Below, piece after piece: positions 34,091 through 43,904 of a stretch of 64,000 bases of DNA. This DNA comes from Parafrankia discariae. Its GTDB lineage: Bacteria > Actinomycetota > Actinomycetes > Frankiales > Frankiaceae. Location: NCBI RefSeq assembly GCF_000373365.1, contig NZ_KB891209.1, positions 188 through 64,187 on the forward strand. The letters are read 5' to 3'. The position numbers and the translations under genes were made by a program. Position 1 is the stretch's first letter, and every line of letters starts with the position of its first letter. Under the pieces are notes generated by a model. It did no database searches. It was not told the origin of the DNA and worked only from the letters and a program-made list of their open reading frames with translations.

Positions 34091-35614
34091 ATGTCGACTC
34101 CACCCGACGCAGGGACAACGCCACCACCGCGGGGCACCGCCCCGGGGCGTTTCGGCCTCGCCCTGCTGGTCATCTGTGGGGCGCAACTGATGATCGTCCT
34201 CGACGCGACGATCGTGAACGTCGCGCTGCCGAGCATGCGTGACGATCTCGGGATCAGCGAGGTCAACCTGCCCTGGGTCCTGAACGCCTACACCCTCGCG
34301 TTCGGTGGCCTGCTGATGCTCGGCGCCCGGGCGGGCGACATCCTGGGCCGCCGCCGGATGTTCGTGATCGGTGTACTGGTGTTCGCCCTGGCGTCGCTGG
34401 TGGGCGGGTTCGCGACGAGCCCGGCCTTCCTCTACGCCGCCCGGGTTGTGCAGGGGGTCGGCGGCGCGATCGCGGCCCCGGCGGCACTGTCGCTGGTGAC
34501 GACCACCTTCCCGGAGGGTCAGCAGCGCAACCGGGCCTTCGGCATCTACGCCGCGATGTCCGGATCGGGCGCCGCGATCGGCCTGATCCTGGGCGGCATC
34601 CTGACCGACCTGCTGTCCTGGCGCTTCGTCCTCTTCGTGAACGCGCCGATCGGCCTGCTCGTGGCCCTGCTGGCGCCGCGGGTCCTGACCGAGGCACCCC
34701 GACGCACGGGAACGTTCGACCTCCCCGGCGCGGTCGGGGTCACCGCCGGCGTGACGGTCGGCGTCTACGGCCTGACCCGGACGACCACCCACGGCTGGTC
34801 GGATCCGCTGACTCTGCTCTGCCTGATCGGCGGGGTCGCGCTGCTGGGGCTTTTCCTGCTCCGGGAGGCGATGTGCCGCGAGCCGCTGGTTCCGCTGTGG
34901 CTGTTCCGCAACCGGGATCGCGGCGGCGCCAACCTGATCATTCTCGCGGTCGCCGCGGCGATGTTCGGCGTCTTCTACTTCCTCACCCTGTTCGTGCAGG
35001 GCGTGCTCGACTACAGCCCGCTCCAGACCGGCTTCGCGTTCCTGCCCGTCAGTATCGCGATCATGGTAGCGGCCGGCGTCTCCGGCCAGGTGTTCGGCCG
35101 GTTCGGGGCGAAGCCGCTGCTGGTGATCGGCCCGCTGCTGGCGGCGGGGGCGCTCCTCTGGCTCTCGACCCTGTCGGCGGACTCGTCCTACCCCACGTTG
35201 CTGCTGCCCACGACGGTGCTGTTCGGCTTCGGGGTGGGCATCTCCTTCGTCCCACTCACCGCCGTCGCGGTCGCCGGCGTCGACGCGGCGGACGCCGGGC
35301 TGCCCTCCGGTCTGCTGAACACCACCCAACAGGTCGGTGGTGCCATCGGGCTGGCGGTGCTCGCCACGGTCGCCAGCACCGTGGCGAACAACCACGCGGC
35401 GGACGCGGCCAGCGCCGCCGGGGCGACCAGGCTCTCGCCCGCCGAGCTCATCGAGGCCTCGGTGGCCGGCTACGCCGACGCGCTCCTGGTCGGGGCGGGG
35501 ATGTGCCTGGCAGCGATGCTCGCCGGGCTCTTCATGATCACATCGGCCGCCGGCCGGCTGGAGTCGGCCGGGGCCGCCGAGGGCGCGTCCCAGCCCGTTC
35601 CGGGTCACGTCTAG
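34091..35614 (+). CDS. DHA2-type MFS drug exporter (14-TM)
   Basis: A 507-residue transporter. The first TM contains LDATIVNVALPSM, the motif of the EmrB/QacA (DHA2) family, and motif A reads GARAGDILGRRRMF in the first cytoplasmic loop. The hydrophobic profile fits 14 TM segments. These proteins exchange protons for hydrophobic drugs or secondary metabolites. I chose the ATG at 34091; a frame 42 codons longer would be arginine-rich and unlike any transporter. It starts 82 bp after the flavoenzyme gene, with which it may share a promoter. Confidence 0.9.
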   Translation: MSTPPDAGTTPPPRGTAPGRFGLALLVICGAQLMIVLDATIVNVALPSMRDDLGISEVNLPWVLNAYTLAFGGLLMLGARAGDILGRRRMFVIGVLVFALASLVGGFATSPAFLYAARVVQGVGGAIAAPAALSLVTTTFPEGQQRNRAFGIYAAMSGSGAAIGLILGGILTDLLSWRFVLFVNAPIGLLVALLAPRVLTEAPRRTGTFDLPGAVGVTAGVTVGVYGLTRTTTHGWSDPLTLLCLIGGVALLGLFLLREAMCREPLVPLWLFRNRDRGGANLIILAVAAAMFGVFYFLTLFVQGVLDYSPLQTGFAFLPVSIAIMVAAGVSGQVFGRFGAKPLLVIGPLLAAGALLWLSTLSADSSYPTLLLPTTVLFGFGVGISFVPLTAVAVAGVDAADAGLPSGLLNTTQQVGGAIGLAVLATVASTVANNHAADAASAAGATRLSPAELIEASVAGYADALLVGAGMCLAAMLAGLFMITSAAGRLESAGAAEGASQPVPGHV

Positions 35615-35616
35615 CC

Positions 35617-35701
35617 GGAACCGCGCGGTTCCCCCAGCCGACGACGCGGCTCCGGGCGGGCGGCGGGGGCGGTGCCCGGCCAGTGGAGGCGCCGGGCACC
35701 G
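35617..35701. terminator. Hairpins between convergent MFS and coiled-coil genes
   Basis: A 16-bp palindrome GGAACCGCGCGGTTCC at 35617-35632 is followed by an 11-bp perfect stem (35670-35680 with 35691-35701, 10-nt loop). Both lie between the MFS stop and the stop of the opposite gene. Probable bidirectional terminator. Confidence 0.65.
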
Positions 35702-35710
35702 CACGGCCGG

Positions 35711-36433
35711 TCAGGGGCGCCGGCCGGCCTCGGTCATGGTGTCGATGCCGGGCATCTCCTCGAGGCCGGAGGTCACCTCCGGGCCCACGCCGTCGGCGAG
35801 GTCGGAGCGCAGCGGGGCGACCGGCTCGGCCGTGATCGTCTCGGTGTCGGCGCTGGCCAGGTAGCGGCGGGCCGCGACGGCAGCCGCCGCGCCGACGCCG
35901 ATGAGGAACAGCGTCACGAATCCGCGCCGACGGCGCCGGTGCACCCGGGCGAGCTTCACCTCGGCCTTCTCCAGCCGCTTCTCCAGCAGCTCCTGGGCGC
36001 GGTCGGCCCGCTGGCGGGCCTTCGACTCGGAGCGGACGGCCTTGCGCGAACGCGACTTCTCCAGCCGGAGCTCGGTCGCCATCCGGGCCCGCTCGGCCGA
36101 CAGCTCCGCGCTGGACCGGGCCTTCTCGATCCGCCGGGCTGTCCGGCCCGACACCGTCGTGGCCTTGCCGACGGCGAGCCCCGCAGCCTTGCCGGCCGCC
36201 TTGCCCGCGGCCGCCCCCCCGGCGCCGGAGACATCGGAGACCCGGTGCGCGAGTGTGCTGCTGGCGTCCCGGGTGGCGTGCGCCGCGGATCCCGCGGTGC
36301 TGCCCGCCTTCAACGCGGCCTTCGACGCCGCCGCGCCCGCGCGGTCCGCCACGTTCTTCGCCGCGCTCGGGAGCCCGCTCACCGGCGCGGCGTCCGTCAC
36401 GTGCGCGAGCCTGTCCTTGAGTGTCGTGCTCAT
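35711..36433 (-). CDS. Lysine/arginine-rich coiled-coil membrane protein
   Basis: A 240-residue protein, start ATG at 36433 after AAGGGATG. Residues 20-90 are Ala/Gly/Lys-rich with AAGKAAGKAAG-type repeats. Residues 90-165 form a highly charged helix likely to be a coiled coil (AELSAERARMATELRLEKS). A single hydrophobic segment FVTLFLIGVGAAAAVAARRY follows near residue 170, then an acidic 50-residue tail. I do not recognise a family. The charge pattern suggests a membrane-anchored protein that could bind nucleic acid or another polyanion, which is inferred only. Confidence 0.65.
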   Translation of the reverse strand: MSTTLKDRLAHVTDAAPVSGLPSAAKNVADRAGAAASKAALKAGSTAGSAAHATRDASSTLAHRVSDVSGAGGAAAGKAAGKAAGLAVGKATTVSGRTARRIEKARSSAELSAERARMATELRLEKSRSRKAVRSESKARQRADRAQELLEKRLEKAEVKLARVHRRRRRGFVTLFLIGVGAAAAVAARRYLASADTETITAEPVAPLRSDLADGVGPEVTSGLEEMPGIDTMTEAGRRP

Positions 36434-36907
36434 GGCATCCCTTCGCTTACTGCGTCGTGACCTGTCGCGATCCTGGTGGCGGATCGCGCCCGGCGGCCGG
36501 CCACGGCTCCACCGGCGGAGTTGATACGCGCCGTCAAGATCTGTGCAGTGTCCCGTACCCCGTTCGGTGGCTCCTAACAACGCGACGGGACGCGGGTCGT
36601 GTCACCTACCCTTGCGACACATGCCCTGTGCTGTCCCGGGTACCGGCGGTCACCGGTGGTCCCGTGTGGGCGCGGACCGTGGTGTCGCTCCGGTACGACG
36701 TCCGGGCGTCCGGGCACCCGACGGGGCGGTGGGGTGTGCCGGCGCGGTGTCCGGTGTGGCCGGCGGGATGTCCGGGAGCCGGCCGCGGGCGGCGCACCCG
36801 GTTTCCGTCGGAGGTGCGGCATACGATCGGGACGAGGACACGCCGTACGTGCCGAAAAGACCGGGCCGGAAAGACCGTGCCGAAAAGACGGAGAGAAGAG
36901 AGGCCCC
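36434..36907. other. 474-bp intergenic region before ppiA
   Basis: Divergent promoter region with no supported gene. A GTGTC/GACAC inverted repeat with a 12-nt spacer lies at 36599-36620. The ppiA ribosome-binding region is AGAGAAGAGAGG. Confidence 0.5.
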
Positions 36908-37435
<528 letters not shown>

Positions 37436-37498
37436 AGCGTCGACCATGAAGGCAGGGGTGGCGCGCGCGACCGACCGGGATGATCACAGCTGCCCGGT

Positions 37499-38713
37499 GT
37501 GGCGGGTCCGGCGGTGACGGACTCGCCGGCAGGTGATCCGACCCGTGCGTCGGACGGCTCCGGTGCGCGCGGCGGCGGCGCTGATGGTGGCGCCGGCCGG
37601 GCCGGCGGCGCCGATGGTGCCGGCCGGGCCGAGATCCCGCGTCCCGCGTCCCCCCTGCCGTCGGCCGGCGAGGCGCCGCCCCCCGGTGGGCCGCCGTCGG
37701 GTGGTCCAACCCCGGGCGACCCGCCGGCGGGTGGCCTGACGCCCGGTGGTCCGCCGCCGGGCGGTCCACCGCACGGGCAGCAGCTCGGATGGCGGCCGGA
37801 GACCGGCCCGTCCACCGGCCAGGCCGGCTGGACCCCGCCGCCGGCGGGAGCGCCGAGTCTGCCCCACTGCTATCGGCATCCCGAGCGGGAGACCTACGTC
37901 ACCTGCCAGCGGTGCGGGCGTCCCATCTGTCCGGACTGCATGCGTCCGGCGGCTGTGGGCTTCCACTGCCCGGAGGAATCCGGCGCCGGCGGCGGCGGGC
38001 GCACCGAGCGGCGCCGCGAGCCGCGGACGGATTTCGGGAGCCGGGCGGGAACCGGCCGGCGCGGGCTGGTCACCCAGATCCTGATCAGTCTGTGCCTGGT
38101 GGCGTTCGTCCTGCAGGGCCTGCCCGGGCTGGTGCGGAACTCCGGTTCCCTGAACCAGTTCAGCGCCGACTTCCGCCTGTACGGTGTGGCCCTCGCGTGG
38201 GATGACCAGTACTACCGGCTCCTCACCGCCGCCTTCCTACATGTCAACTACCTGCACGTCCTGGTGAACCTGTACGCGTTGTTCGTGCTCGGTTACCAGC
38301 TCGAGGCCATTCTCGGGCGGCTTCGCCTGGTGGCCCTGTTCGTCGCCTGCGCCGTCGGCGGGAACACACTGAGCTATCTGGTGAACGGCGCGTCCGTGAA
38401 CTCGGTCGGGGCGTCCACCGCGATCTTCGGCTTCTTCGGCGCGTACTACGTGATCGCCCGGCGGCTGCGCGCCGACACGACGCAGATCCTCATCCTGATC
38501 GGGATCAACTTCGCGCTCACGTTCACCCTGTCCTTCATCGATCGCTGGGGCCACGTCGGAGGACTGGCCACGGGGGTGCTTGTCGGCCTGCTCTACGCCT
38601 ACGTCCCACCACGTCGAACGGTCGTGCAGGCGGCCGGGGTGGTGGCGCTCGTCGGCCTGCTCCTCGCGGCGGCCGTCATCAAGAGCGCGGACCTGACCAC
38701 CGCCTTCGCCTAG
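37499..38713 (+). CDS. Rhomboid-family intramembrane serine protease
   Basis: A 404-residue protein. A long Gly/Pro-rich N-terminus (1-120) precedes a small zinc-binding module with four spaced Cys/His pairs (CYRHPERETYVTCQRCGRP, then CPDCMRP and FHCPE; B-box type). The rhomboid core follows: HVLVNLYALFVLG (HxxxN), the nucleophile S306 in VGASTAIFGFFGAYY, and H352 in WGHVGGLATG, giving the Ser-His dyad. GxSx is GAST rather than GASG, also seen in actinobacterial rhomboids. It cleaves membrane proteins. The GTG start is uncertain. It sits where the ppiA neighbours usually run straight on to the PH-domain gene. Confidence 0.9.
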   Translation: MAGPAVTDSPAGDPTRASDGSGARGGGADGGAGRAGGADGAGRAEIPRPASPLPSAGEAPPPGGPPSGGPTPGDPPAGGLTPGGPPPGGPPHGQQLGWRPETGPSTGQAGWTPPPAGAPSLPHCYRHPERETYVTCQRCGRPICPDCMRPAAVGFHCPEESGAGGGGRTERRREPRTDFGSRAGTGRRGLVTQILISLCLVAFVLQGLPGLVRNSGSLNQFSADFRLYGVALAWDDQYYRLLTAAFLHVNYLHVLVNLYALFVLGYQLEAILGRLRLVALFVACAVGGNTLSYLVNGASVNSVGASTAIFGFFGAYYVIARRLRADTTQILILIGINFALTFTLSFIDRWGHVGGLATGVLVGLLYAYVPPRRTVVQAAGVVALVGLLLAAAVIKSADLTTAFA

Positions 38714-38717
38714 CGCC

Positions 38718-38742
38718 CCCGGTTCCGCCCGCCGGAGCCGGG
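38718..38742 (+). terminator. Hairpin after the rhomboid gene
   Basis: CCCGGTTCCG (38718-38727) pairs with CGGAGCCGGG (38733-38742), 10 bp with one G-U pair and a 5-nt loop, 5 bp after the rhomboid stop. Confidence 0.6.
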
Positions 38743-38855
38743 TCGGGGCCTGGTGCGCGGAAGCGAGTTGGGTGAGCCGGGCTATGCGCTGGTGGGGCAA
38801 CTCGTAACGGCTGGCTGGCCGGGGGTCGGGCTGGCCGGCAGCCGACGCACTGGTT

Positions 38856-39308
38856 TCAGCCCAGGCGGAGGCGGAGTTCCTCGAGGGCCTCGGCGATCTG
38901 TTCCGGGTCGACGCCCAGTGCGCGGCGGCTGAGTAGCACGGGCCCGTCGATGGTTTCGATCTCCAGGGTCCGCAGGTGGACGAGGCGCCGTCCGTGGGTG
39001 AGGGTTCCCGATCGCGCGCCGAGCACCGCGGCCCATGGCAGATGGCGCCGCCGCAGGCCCTCCACGTAGTCGATCCCGCCGAGACTGAGCCGCAGGGCCG
39101 GTCGGGACACCGCGTCGTTGATCGCGAGCGCCACCAGCCCCAGCCCGACCAGCCCGACCAGCAGCCGTCCCGCGCCGTCGAGGGAGGCGACCCGCCAGGC
39201 GAGATCCGCGACGGCGGCGACGGCGATCAGCGCCGCGCCGCCCGCGGCGTAGGCCACGCACCGCCAGATCGGCGGGGACCACGAGAGGTCGACCGGGGGC
39301 GTGCTCAC
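38856..39308 (-). CDS. PH-domain membrane protein (Rv0010c-like)
   Basis: A 150-residue protein with two N-terminal hydrophobic segments (about 12-31 and 40-60), then a bacterial PH-type beta domain (LSLGGIDYVEGLRRRHLPWA, then ARSGTLTHGRRLVHLRTLEI). This is the layout of mycobacterial Rv0010c, located between ppiA and crgA. The function is unknown. The GTG start at 39308 is only 5 bp from the stop of the upstream regulator on the same strand, which favours this start over a longer arginine-rich frame and suggests cotranscription. The gene is convergent with rhomboid. Confidence 0.75.
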   Translation of the reverse strand: MSTPPVDLSWSPPIWRCVAYAAGGAALIAVAAVADLAWRVASLDGAGRLLVGLVGLGLVALAINDAVSRPALRLSLGGIDYVEGLRRRHLPWAAVLGARSGTLTHGRRLVHLRTLEIETIDGPVLLSRRALGVDPEQIAEALEELRLRLG

Positions 39309-39313
39309 CCGCC

Positions 39314-42300
39314 TCACCCAACCACAGGCGGCGCGGGCGTCCCGGCGCACTGGTTCGCCAGCTGGGCGAGCGTCGTCAGGGCGAGGTCCACGACCTCCAG
39401 CCGGTTCAGCCGCGCGGCCTGCCCCCGGATCGCCGCGACCGCGTCCGCGCCGAGCCTGGCCCGCAGCTGCTCCACCAGGGCGTGGACCCGCTCGGCATCC
39501 GCTCCGACCACGGCGGGGGAGTCCAGGTCCGCGTCGGCGGCCGTGGAGAGCAGCAGCGCCTCGGCATCCTTCCCCAACTGGGCGAACAGGTCCGCCACGT
39601 TGCGCAGTGTGGTCCACTGCTGCGGCCAGCTACCGGTGCGCAGCCACAGCCGGATCACCTCCGGGTAGTGGGCGGTCGCCGTTGCCAGGTCACCTGTCCG
39701 CACCGCGGATGAGGCGAGGGTGACCAGCGAGATCCCGACCGCGAAGGGGACACCGCCGGTGCGGGCCGCGGCCAGGGCGCGCTCGGCGTGCCGGCGTGCC
39801 GCCACGGGATCGTCGTGGATGTGGATCTCGGCCTGGACGTACTCGACGAACGACCAGATGATCGGCCCGCCCGAGGTGCCGATGAGCTGACGTGCCCGCG
39901 TGACCAGCGTTTCCGCCCAGTCGGCATCGCCGCCGTAGGCCGCGGCCAGCGCCGCGACGGCCATCTCGTGGGCGGCCAGTTCGGAGTCGAGGGCGGCCGC
40001 CGTGACGAGGTGTTCGATCGACGAGGCGAACTCGCCGGCGAAGAGGTCGGTGACGCCCAGCGCGTAACGGGCGGTCGCCTCACCGGCGTCGTCCACAGCG
40101 GTGGCGAGGGCCCGGTCGGCCAGCTCGCGGGCCTTCCCGAGACTGCCGGCCCGCCAGGCGGCGTGGCTGGCCGCGGCGTACAGCAGCGGGGCCTCGGGCA
40201 GCCCGGCGAGGCCGGGAGCGTCTGCGGTCTCCAGCGCCCAGGCCCACAGCTCGGCGTTGTTGTGCCAGGCCGCGAACTCCCCGAGATCGATGCTTATCCG
40301 GGCCGCCCCGGCAAGGTCGCCCTGTTCCATCATCCGCTCGCGGCAGGCACGCAGCACGGGCAGCGCGGTCAGGATCCGCCGGCCCCAGCGCGGCCCGTCC
40401 GGGCCGTGCAGGCCGGCCGCCGCGGACCGGGTGAAGCCGTGGGCCCACGCCGCGATCAGGACCTGGGCGGTCTCGAGCTCCCCGGCGGCCCGCGCGGCCT
40501 CCAGGCCGAACGCGCGGATGCTGTCCAGCATGCGGAACGCCGTGCCGTCGTCAGGACGGGCCGGGTCGGCGACCGTCTCCACCATCGACGCGTCGACGAG
40601 CGTGCTGAGGGCGGCGATCGGATCCCGGGCCGGCTCGGAACCCTCACCGGACCTGGACCTGGACCTGGAGCCGGACAAGGCGGCGGCGATGAACTCCGCG
40701 ATCGAGAGGTCGAACAGGCCGGGAACGGCCGCCAGATGGCGGAAGAGGAGCTGCGCCCAGGGGTCGAGCAGCCGGTAGGACCAGGCGATCGTGCCGCGCA
40801 GGGTGTGATGCCGGTGGTCGTCGACGGGTGGTCGCCGGACTCGCCCGAGGTCGAGCCCGGCGTCCATGCGCGCGCGCAGGTCCGCCGGGCTCAGCGTCGT
40901 CAGTCGGCTCGCGGCGAGCTCGATGGCCAATGGCAGCCCGTCCAGGCGTCGGCAGATCGCCGCCGCGTCCCCGAGGGCCGCCGCGGGCAGGTCCCGGCCG
41001 CCCCGAGCCTGGCGCGCCCGGTCGAGGAACAGCCGGACGGCGGCGGCGTCTTCGGGAGCGGCGTCCGCGGCGGGCAGCGGCAGCGGCCCGAGGCGGAACA
41101 CCCACTCCCCGGACGTCCCCAGCGGAGCGCGGCTGGTGGCGAGCACCGTGAGGTTCGGCACCCAGCGGAGCAGCTCGCCCACCAGGTCGCGGACAGCGTC
41201 CAGGAGGTGCTCACAGTTGTCGATCACCAGTATCTGCCGGCGGGTCGCCAGGTAGTCGATGACCGCGCGGACCAGGTCTCCCTGTGTCGTGACCTCGAGG
41301 GCCTGAGCCAGCACGAACGGGAGGGTCGCTTCGTCCCGGACCGGCGCCAGCTCGACGAGGGTGGCCCCGTCCGGCCACCGCGGGGTGGCATGGTGCACCA
41401 CGTCCAGCATCAGCCGGGTCTTTCCCACGCCGCCGGGGCCGACGACGGTGACGCACCGGTCGGGGTGCAGCAGCTCCGCGAGCCGGTCCAGTTCCTCCGC
41501 GCGGCCCAGTAGCGGAGTGGGCGAGTGTGGGACGCGCGCCCTGGCCGCCTGGTCCCCACGGCCGTCCGGGCCGTCCGGCTGCCCTGACCACACCGTGCCC
41601 GCGGCGACAGCCGTGCCCGTGCCGCCCGGCCTGGCCGTGACCGGCGGCCCGGGCCTGACGGCGCGTGGCGTGGGGGCGGCGAGGTCGCCGCGGGCGACCG
41701 CGCGTTCGAGCTCGGCCAGCGCTGACGACGCCTCCAGACCCGTCTGGTCGGCGAGCCGGCGGCGGAAGTCACGGGCCGCGGCGAGGGCCTCGGGCGCCCG
41801 GCCGTCCAGGGCCAGCGCGCGGACCAGCAGCAGCAGCGCCGACTCGCGTAACAAGTCGGCGTTCGCGGCCTGCTCGGCGTCGCCGATTACCGCCGCCGCC
41901 GGGTCGCAGGCCAGCCGGGCGTCGAGCAGGCCGTCCACGAGGGTCTGCCGTAGCCGGGTGAGCCGGGCGGCCTCGGCACCGAGCGGGCCGACGGCACCGA
42001 ACTCCGCCAGGGCGTCACCCCGCCACAGGTCGAGGGCCTGCCGTAGCTGGTCGGCCGCGGCGGCGGGATCGGCCGGGCGCAGCGCGCGGGCCTTGGCGGC
42101 GAGCGTCTCGGCGCGGGCGGCGTCAAGCGCGCCCGCGCCCAGGACCAGGCGGTATCCGCCTCCGTCCCGGACCAGGCGGCCGGCCCGCGGCCCCAGATGG
42201 CCCCGGACTCGGGAGAGATGGCTGTGTAGCGTGCCGTCGGCCGAGGCGGGCGGGTCCGCGCCCCAGACGGCGTCGATCAGCGCGCCGGCTCCGACGACCC

Positions 42301-42433
42301 GCGTCCGCGACATCGCCAGCATGGCCAGCACCGCCCGCCGCCGCGCACCGGGGACGTCCACCTCGACGCCGTCGACTCGCAGCCGCAGCGGGCCGAGCAC
42401 GTCGACCTCCACACCCGCGTCCGGGTCGTCCAC
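39314..42433 (-). CDS. AfsR/SARP-like regulator with BTAD, NB-ARC and TPR parts
   Basis: About 1,039 residues. An OmpR-type DNA-binding domain (VDVLGPLRLRVDGVEV, then GTLHSHLSRVRGHLG) is followed by a BTAD helical domain, an NB-ARC ATPase (Walker A GPGGVGKTRLML near residue 335, Walker B RQILVIDNCEHLLDAV) and helical TPR-like repeats. This is the AfsR-type architecture that activates secondary metabolism or morphological genes. A run of Ser-Arg repeats is encoded by 6-bp repeats near 40656-40677. I prefer the GTG at 42433; the frame continues further but would overlap the divergent methyltransferase promoter. Its likely targets are the divergent genes. Confidence 0.85.
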   Translation of the reverse strand: MDDPDAGVEVDVLGPLRLRVDGVEVDVPGARRRAVLAMLAMSRTRVVGAGALIDAVWGADPPASADGTLHSHLSRVRGHLGPRAGRLVRDGGGYRLVLGAGALDAARAETLAAKARALRPADPAAAADQLRQALDLWRGDALAEFGAVGPLGAEAARLTRLRQTLVDGLLDARLACDPAAAVIGDAEQAANADLLRESALLLLVRALALDGRAPEALAAARDFRRRLADQTGLEASSALAELERAVARGDLAAPTPRAVRPGPPVTARPGGTGTAVAAGTVWSGQPDGPDGRGDQAARARVPHSPTPLLGRAEELDRLAELLHPDRCVTVVGPGGVGKTRLMLDVVHHATPRWPDGATLVELAPVRDEATLPFVLAQALEVTTQGDLVRAVIDYLATRRQILVIDNCEHLLDAVRDLVGELLRWVPNLTVLATSRAPLGTSGEWVFRLGPLPLPAADAAPEDAAAVRLFLDRARQARGGRDLPAAALGDAAAICRRLDGLPLAIELAASRLTTLSPADLRARMDAGLDLGRVRRPPVDDHRHHTLRGTIAWSYRLLDPWAQLLFRHLAAVPGLFDLSIAEFIAAALSGSRSRSRSGEGSEPARDPIAALSTLVDASMVETVADPARPDDGTAFRMLDSIRAFGLEAARAAGELETAQVLIAAWAHGFTRSAAAGLHGPDGPRWGRRILTALPVLRACRERMMEQGDLAGAARISIDLGEFAAWHNNAELWAWALETADAPGLAGLPEAPLLYAAASHAAWRAGSLGKARELADRALATAVDDAGEATARYALGVTDLFAGEFASSIEHLVTAAALDSELAAHEMAVAALAAAYGGDADWAETLVTRARQLIGTSGGPIIWSFVEYVQAEIHIHDDPVAARRHAERALAAARTGGVPFAVGISLVTLASSAVRTGDLATATAHYPEVIRLWLRTGSWPQQWTTLRNVADLFAQLGKDAEALLLSTAADADLDSPAVVGADAERVHALVEQLRARLGADAVAAIRGQAARLNRLEVVDLALTTLAQLANQCAGTPAPPVVG

Positions 42434-42665
42434 GCCGTCGCCCCCGAATCCCCTCGTCCTCCACCCACCGGGACGGCTGTGCGTCCGCCGTTCGACGGTG
42501 GTGCGCTCGCCGTTGGACGGCCGTGCGTCCGCTGGGAGCACGGCGCATCCCGCGTGCAGGTCCCATTCAAGTCGGTGACCGCAGTCTCGGAGGTGTTCAT
42601 CGCCGGGATCGTCCGGACGGGTGCCTGACACCTCGTCGGACATCCGACCCAACGAGGAGACAGCC

Positions 42666-43904
42666 ATGACGAGCACGACCCACGGGACGACGGCCCACAG
42701 GACGAGCGAGGAGGCGGCGCCCGGGACCACCGCCGAGGCCGCCCCCGGGACGGTCGGCGCGGCGGCCGCCGCGGCGGGTCCGTCCGCGGGCCTGGATCTC
42801 GCGGAGGTCGAGCGGTTCGCGTACAAGATCGCGCAGGACCAGGCGATCGCCACCGTGGGTGCGCTGGGCTGGCTCGGCGACCGGCTCGGGCTGTGGGCCT
42901 GTCTCGCGGCCGCGGGCCCGGTCACCAGCACGGAGCTCGCGGCGGCGACCGGCCTGGCCGAGCGGTACCTGCGCGAGTGGCTCGCGTCCCAGTTCGCCGC
43001 GGGCAACCTGCGCCATGACCCGGCGAGCGGGCGGTTCCACCTGCCCGCGGAATGGGCCGCGGTGCTCGCGGACCCGGACTCGCCGGTGGCCTCGGCCGGC
43101 GGCTACGAGTCGCTCATGGGCTTCTACGCGGCCGCGGACCGGCTGGTCGAGGCGTTCCGCACCGGCGGCGGCATCGGCTGGGGGACCCACGATCCGCGGC
43201 TCTACAGCGGTGTCGACCGGTTCTTCGCCCCGCTCTACCGCGCCAGCCTGGTGCGCGAGTGGCTGCCCGCGCTGGGCGGGGTCGTCGAGCGGCTGCGCGC
43301 CGGCGCGAAGGTCCTCGACGTGGGCTGCGGCCACGGCACCTCGACGTTGCTCATGGCGGAGGCGTTCCCGGCGTCCACCTTCCACGGCGTCGACCCGCAC
43401 CCCGAGTCGATCAACGCCGCGCGGACGGCCGCCAACCGCGCCGGGGTGGCTGACTGGACGACGTTCTCGGTCGCCCCGGTGACGGGCGGCATCGGCGACG
43501 GGTACGACCTGATCTGCTTCTTCGACTCCTTCCACCACGTCCGGGACGCGGTGGCGGCCGCGGTGGCCTGCCGCCGGGCGATGGCGCCGGGCGGCACGCT
43601 GATGCTGGTCGAGCCGCGCGCGGGGGACAGCGTGCAGGAGAACACCGACGTCGTCGGGTTGAGCTTCTACGCCGCCTCCACCCTGGTGTGCCTGCCGGAC
43701 GCGCTGTCCCAGCACGACCACGACCGTGACGGCGACGGTGACCACGGCGCCGACATCCTCGCCGGTGAGCGCGGCGCCCGGGACGCGCTCGGCGGCATGG
43801 CCGGGCCGGCTCGGCTGGGTGAGGTCCTGACGGCGGCGGGGTTCGGTTCGGTCCGGGTGGCCGCCGAGACGATGGTGAACATCGTCGTCGAGGCCCGACA
43901 GTGA
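42666..43904 (+). CDS. SAM-dependent methyltransferase with winged-helix N-terminus
   Basis: A 412-residue protein. Residues 50-150 form a winged-helix dimerisation domain (GPVTSTELAAATGLAERYL, then WLASQFAAGNLRHD), followed by a class I methyltransferase fold with SAM motif VLDVGCGHGTSTLLMAEAF near 215-233 and GVDPHPESI. This architecture is shared with mycobacterial Rv2258c-type proteins. The C-terminal insertion contains HDHDRDGDGDH, an unusual acidic/histidine run. The ATG follows ACGAGGAGA. It overlaps the next gene by 4 nt (GTGA) and is divergent from the SARP-like regulator, which is its likely activator. The methyl acceptor is unknown. Confidence 0.85.
   Translation: MTSTTHGTTAHRTSEEAAPGTTAEAAPGTVGAAAAAAGPSAGLDLAEVERFAYKIAQDQAIATVGALGWLGDRLGLWACLAAAGPVTSTELAAATGLAERYLREWLASQFAAGNLRHDPASGRFHLPAEWAAVLADPDSPVASAGGYESLMGFYAAADRLVEAFRTGGGIGWGTHDPRLYSGVDRFFAPLYRASLVREWLPALGGVVERLRAGAKVLDVGCGHGTSTLLMAEAFPASTFHGVDPHPESINAARTAANRAGVADWTTFSVAPVTGGIGDGYDLICFFDSFHHVRDAVAAAVACRRAMAPGGTLMLVEPRAGDSVQENTDVVGLSFYAASTLVCLPDALSQHDHDRDGDGDHGADILAGERGARDALGGMAGPARLGEVLTAAGFGSVRVAAETMVNIVVEARQ

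Noticed and set aside
33776-35704. Minus-strand frame of 642 residues opposite the MFS exporter
   Set aside because: Antisense to a clear 14-TM exporter and the end of a GMC enzyme; its translation is rich in Arg/Gln/Asp/Gly without recognisable structure.
39788-41512. Plus-strand frame of 574 residues opposite the AfsR-like gene
   Set aside because: Lies within the ATPase/TPR part of a convincing regulator on the other strand; no family motif and biased composition.
42434-43006. N-terminal extension of the AfsR-like regulator
   Set aside because: The frame is open, but it would cover the promoter and start of the divergent methyltransferase, and its translation is low-complexity. The DNA-binding domain begins near 42420, so a GTG start at 42433 is more sensible.
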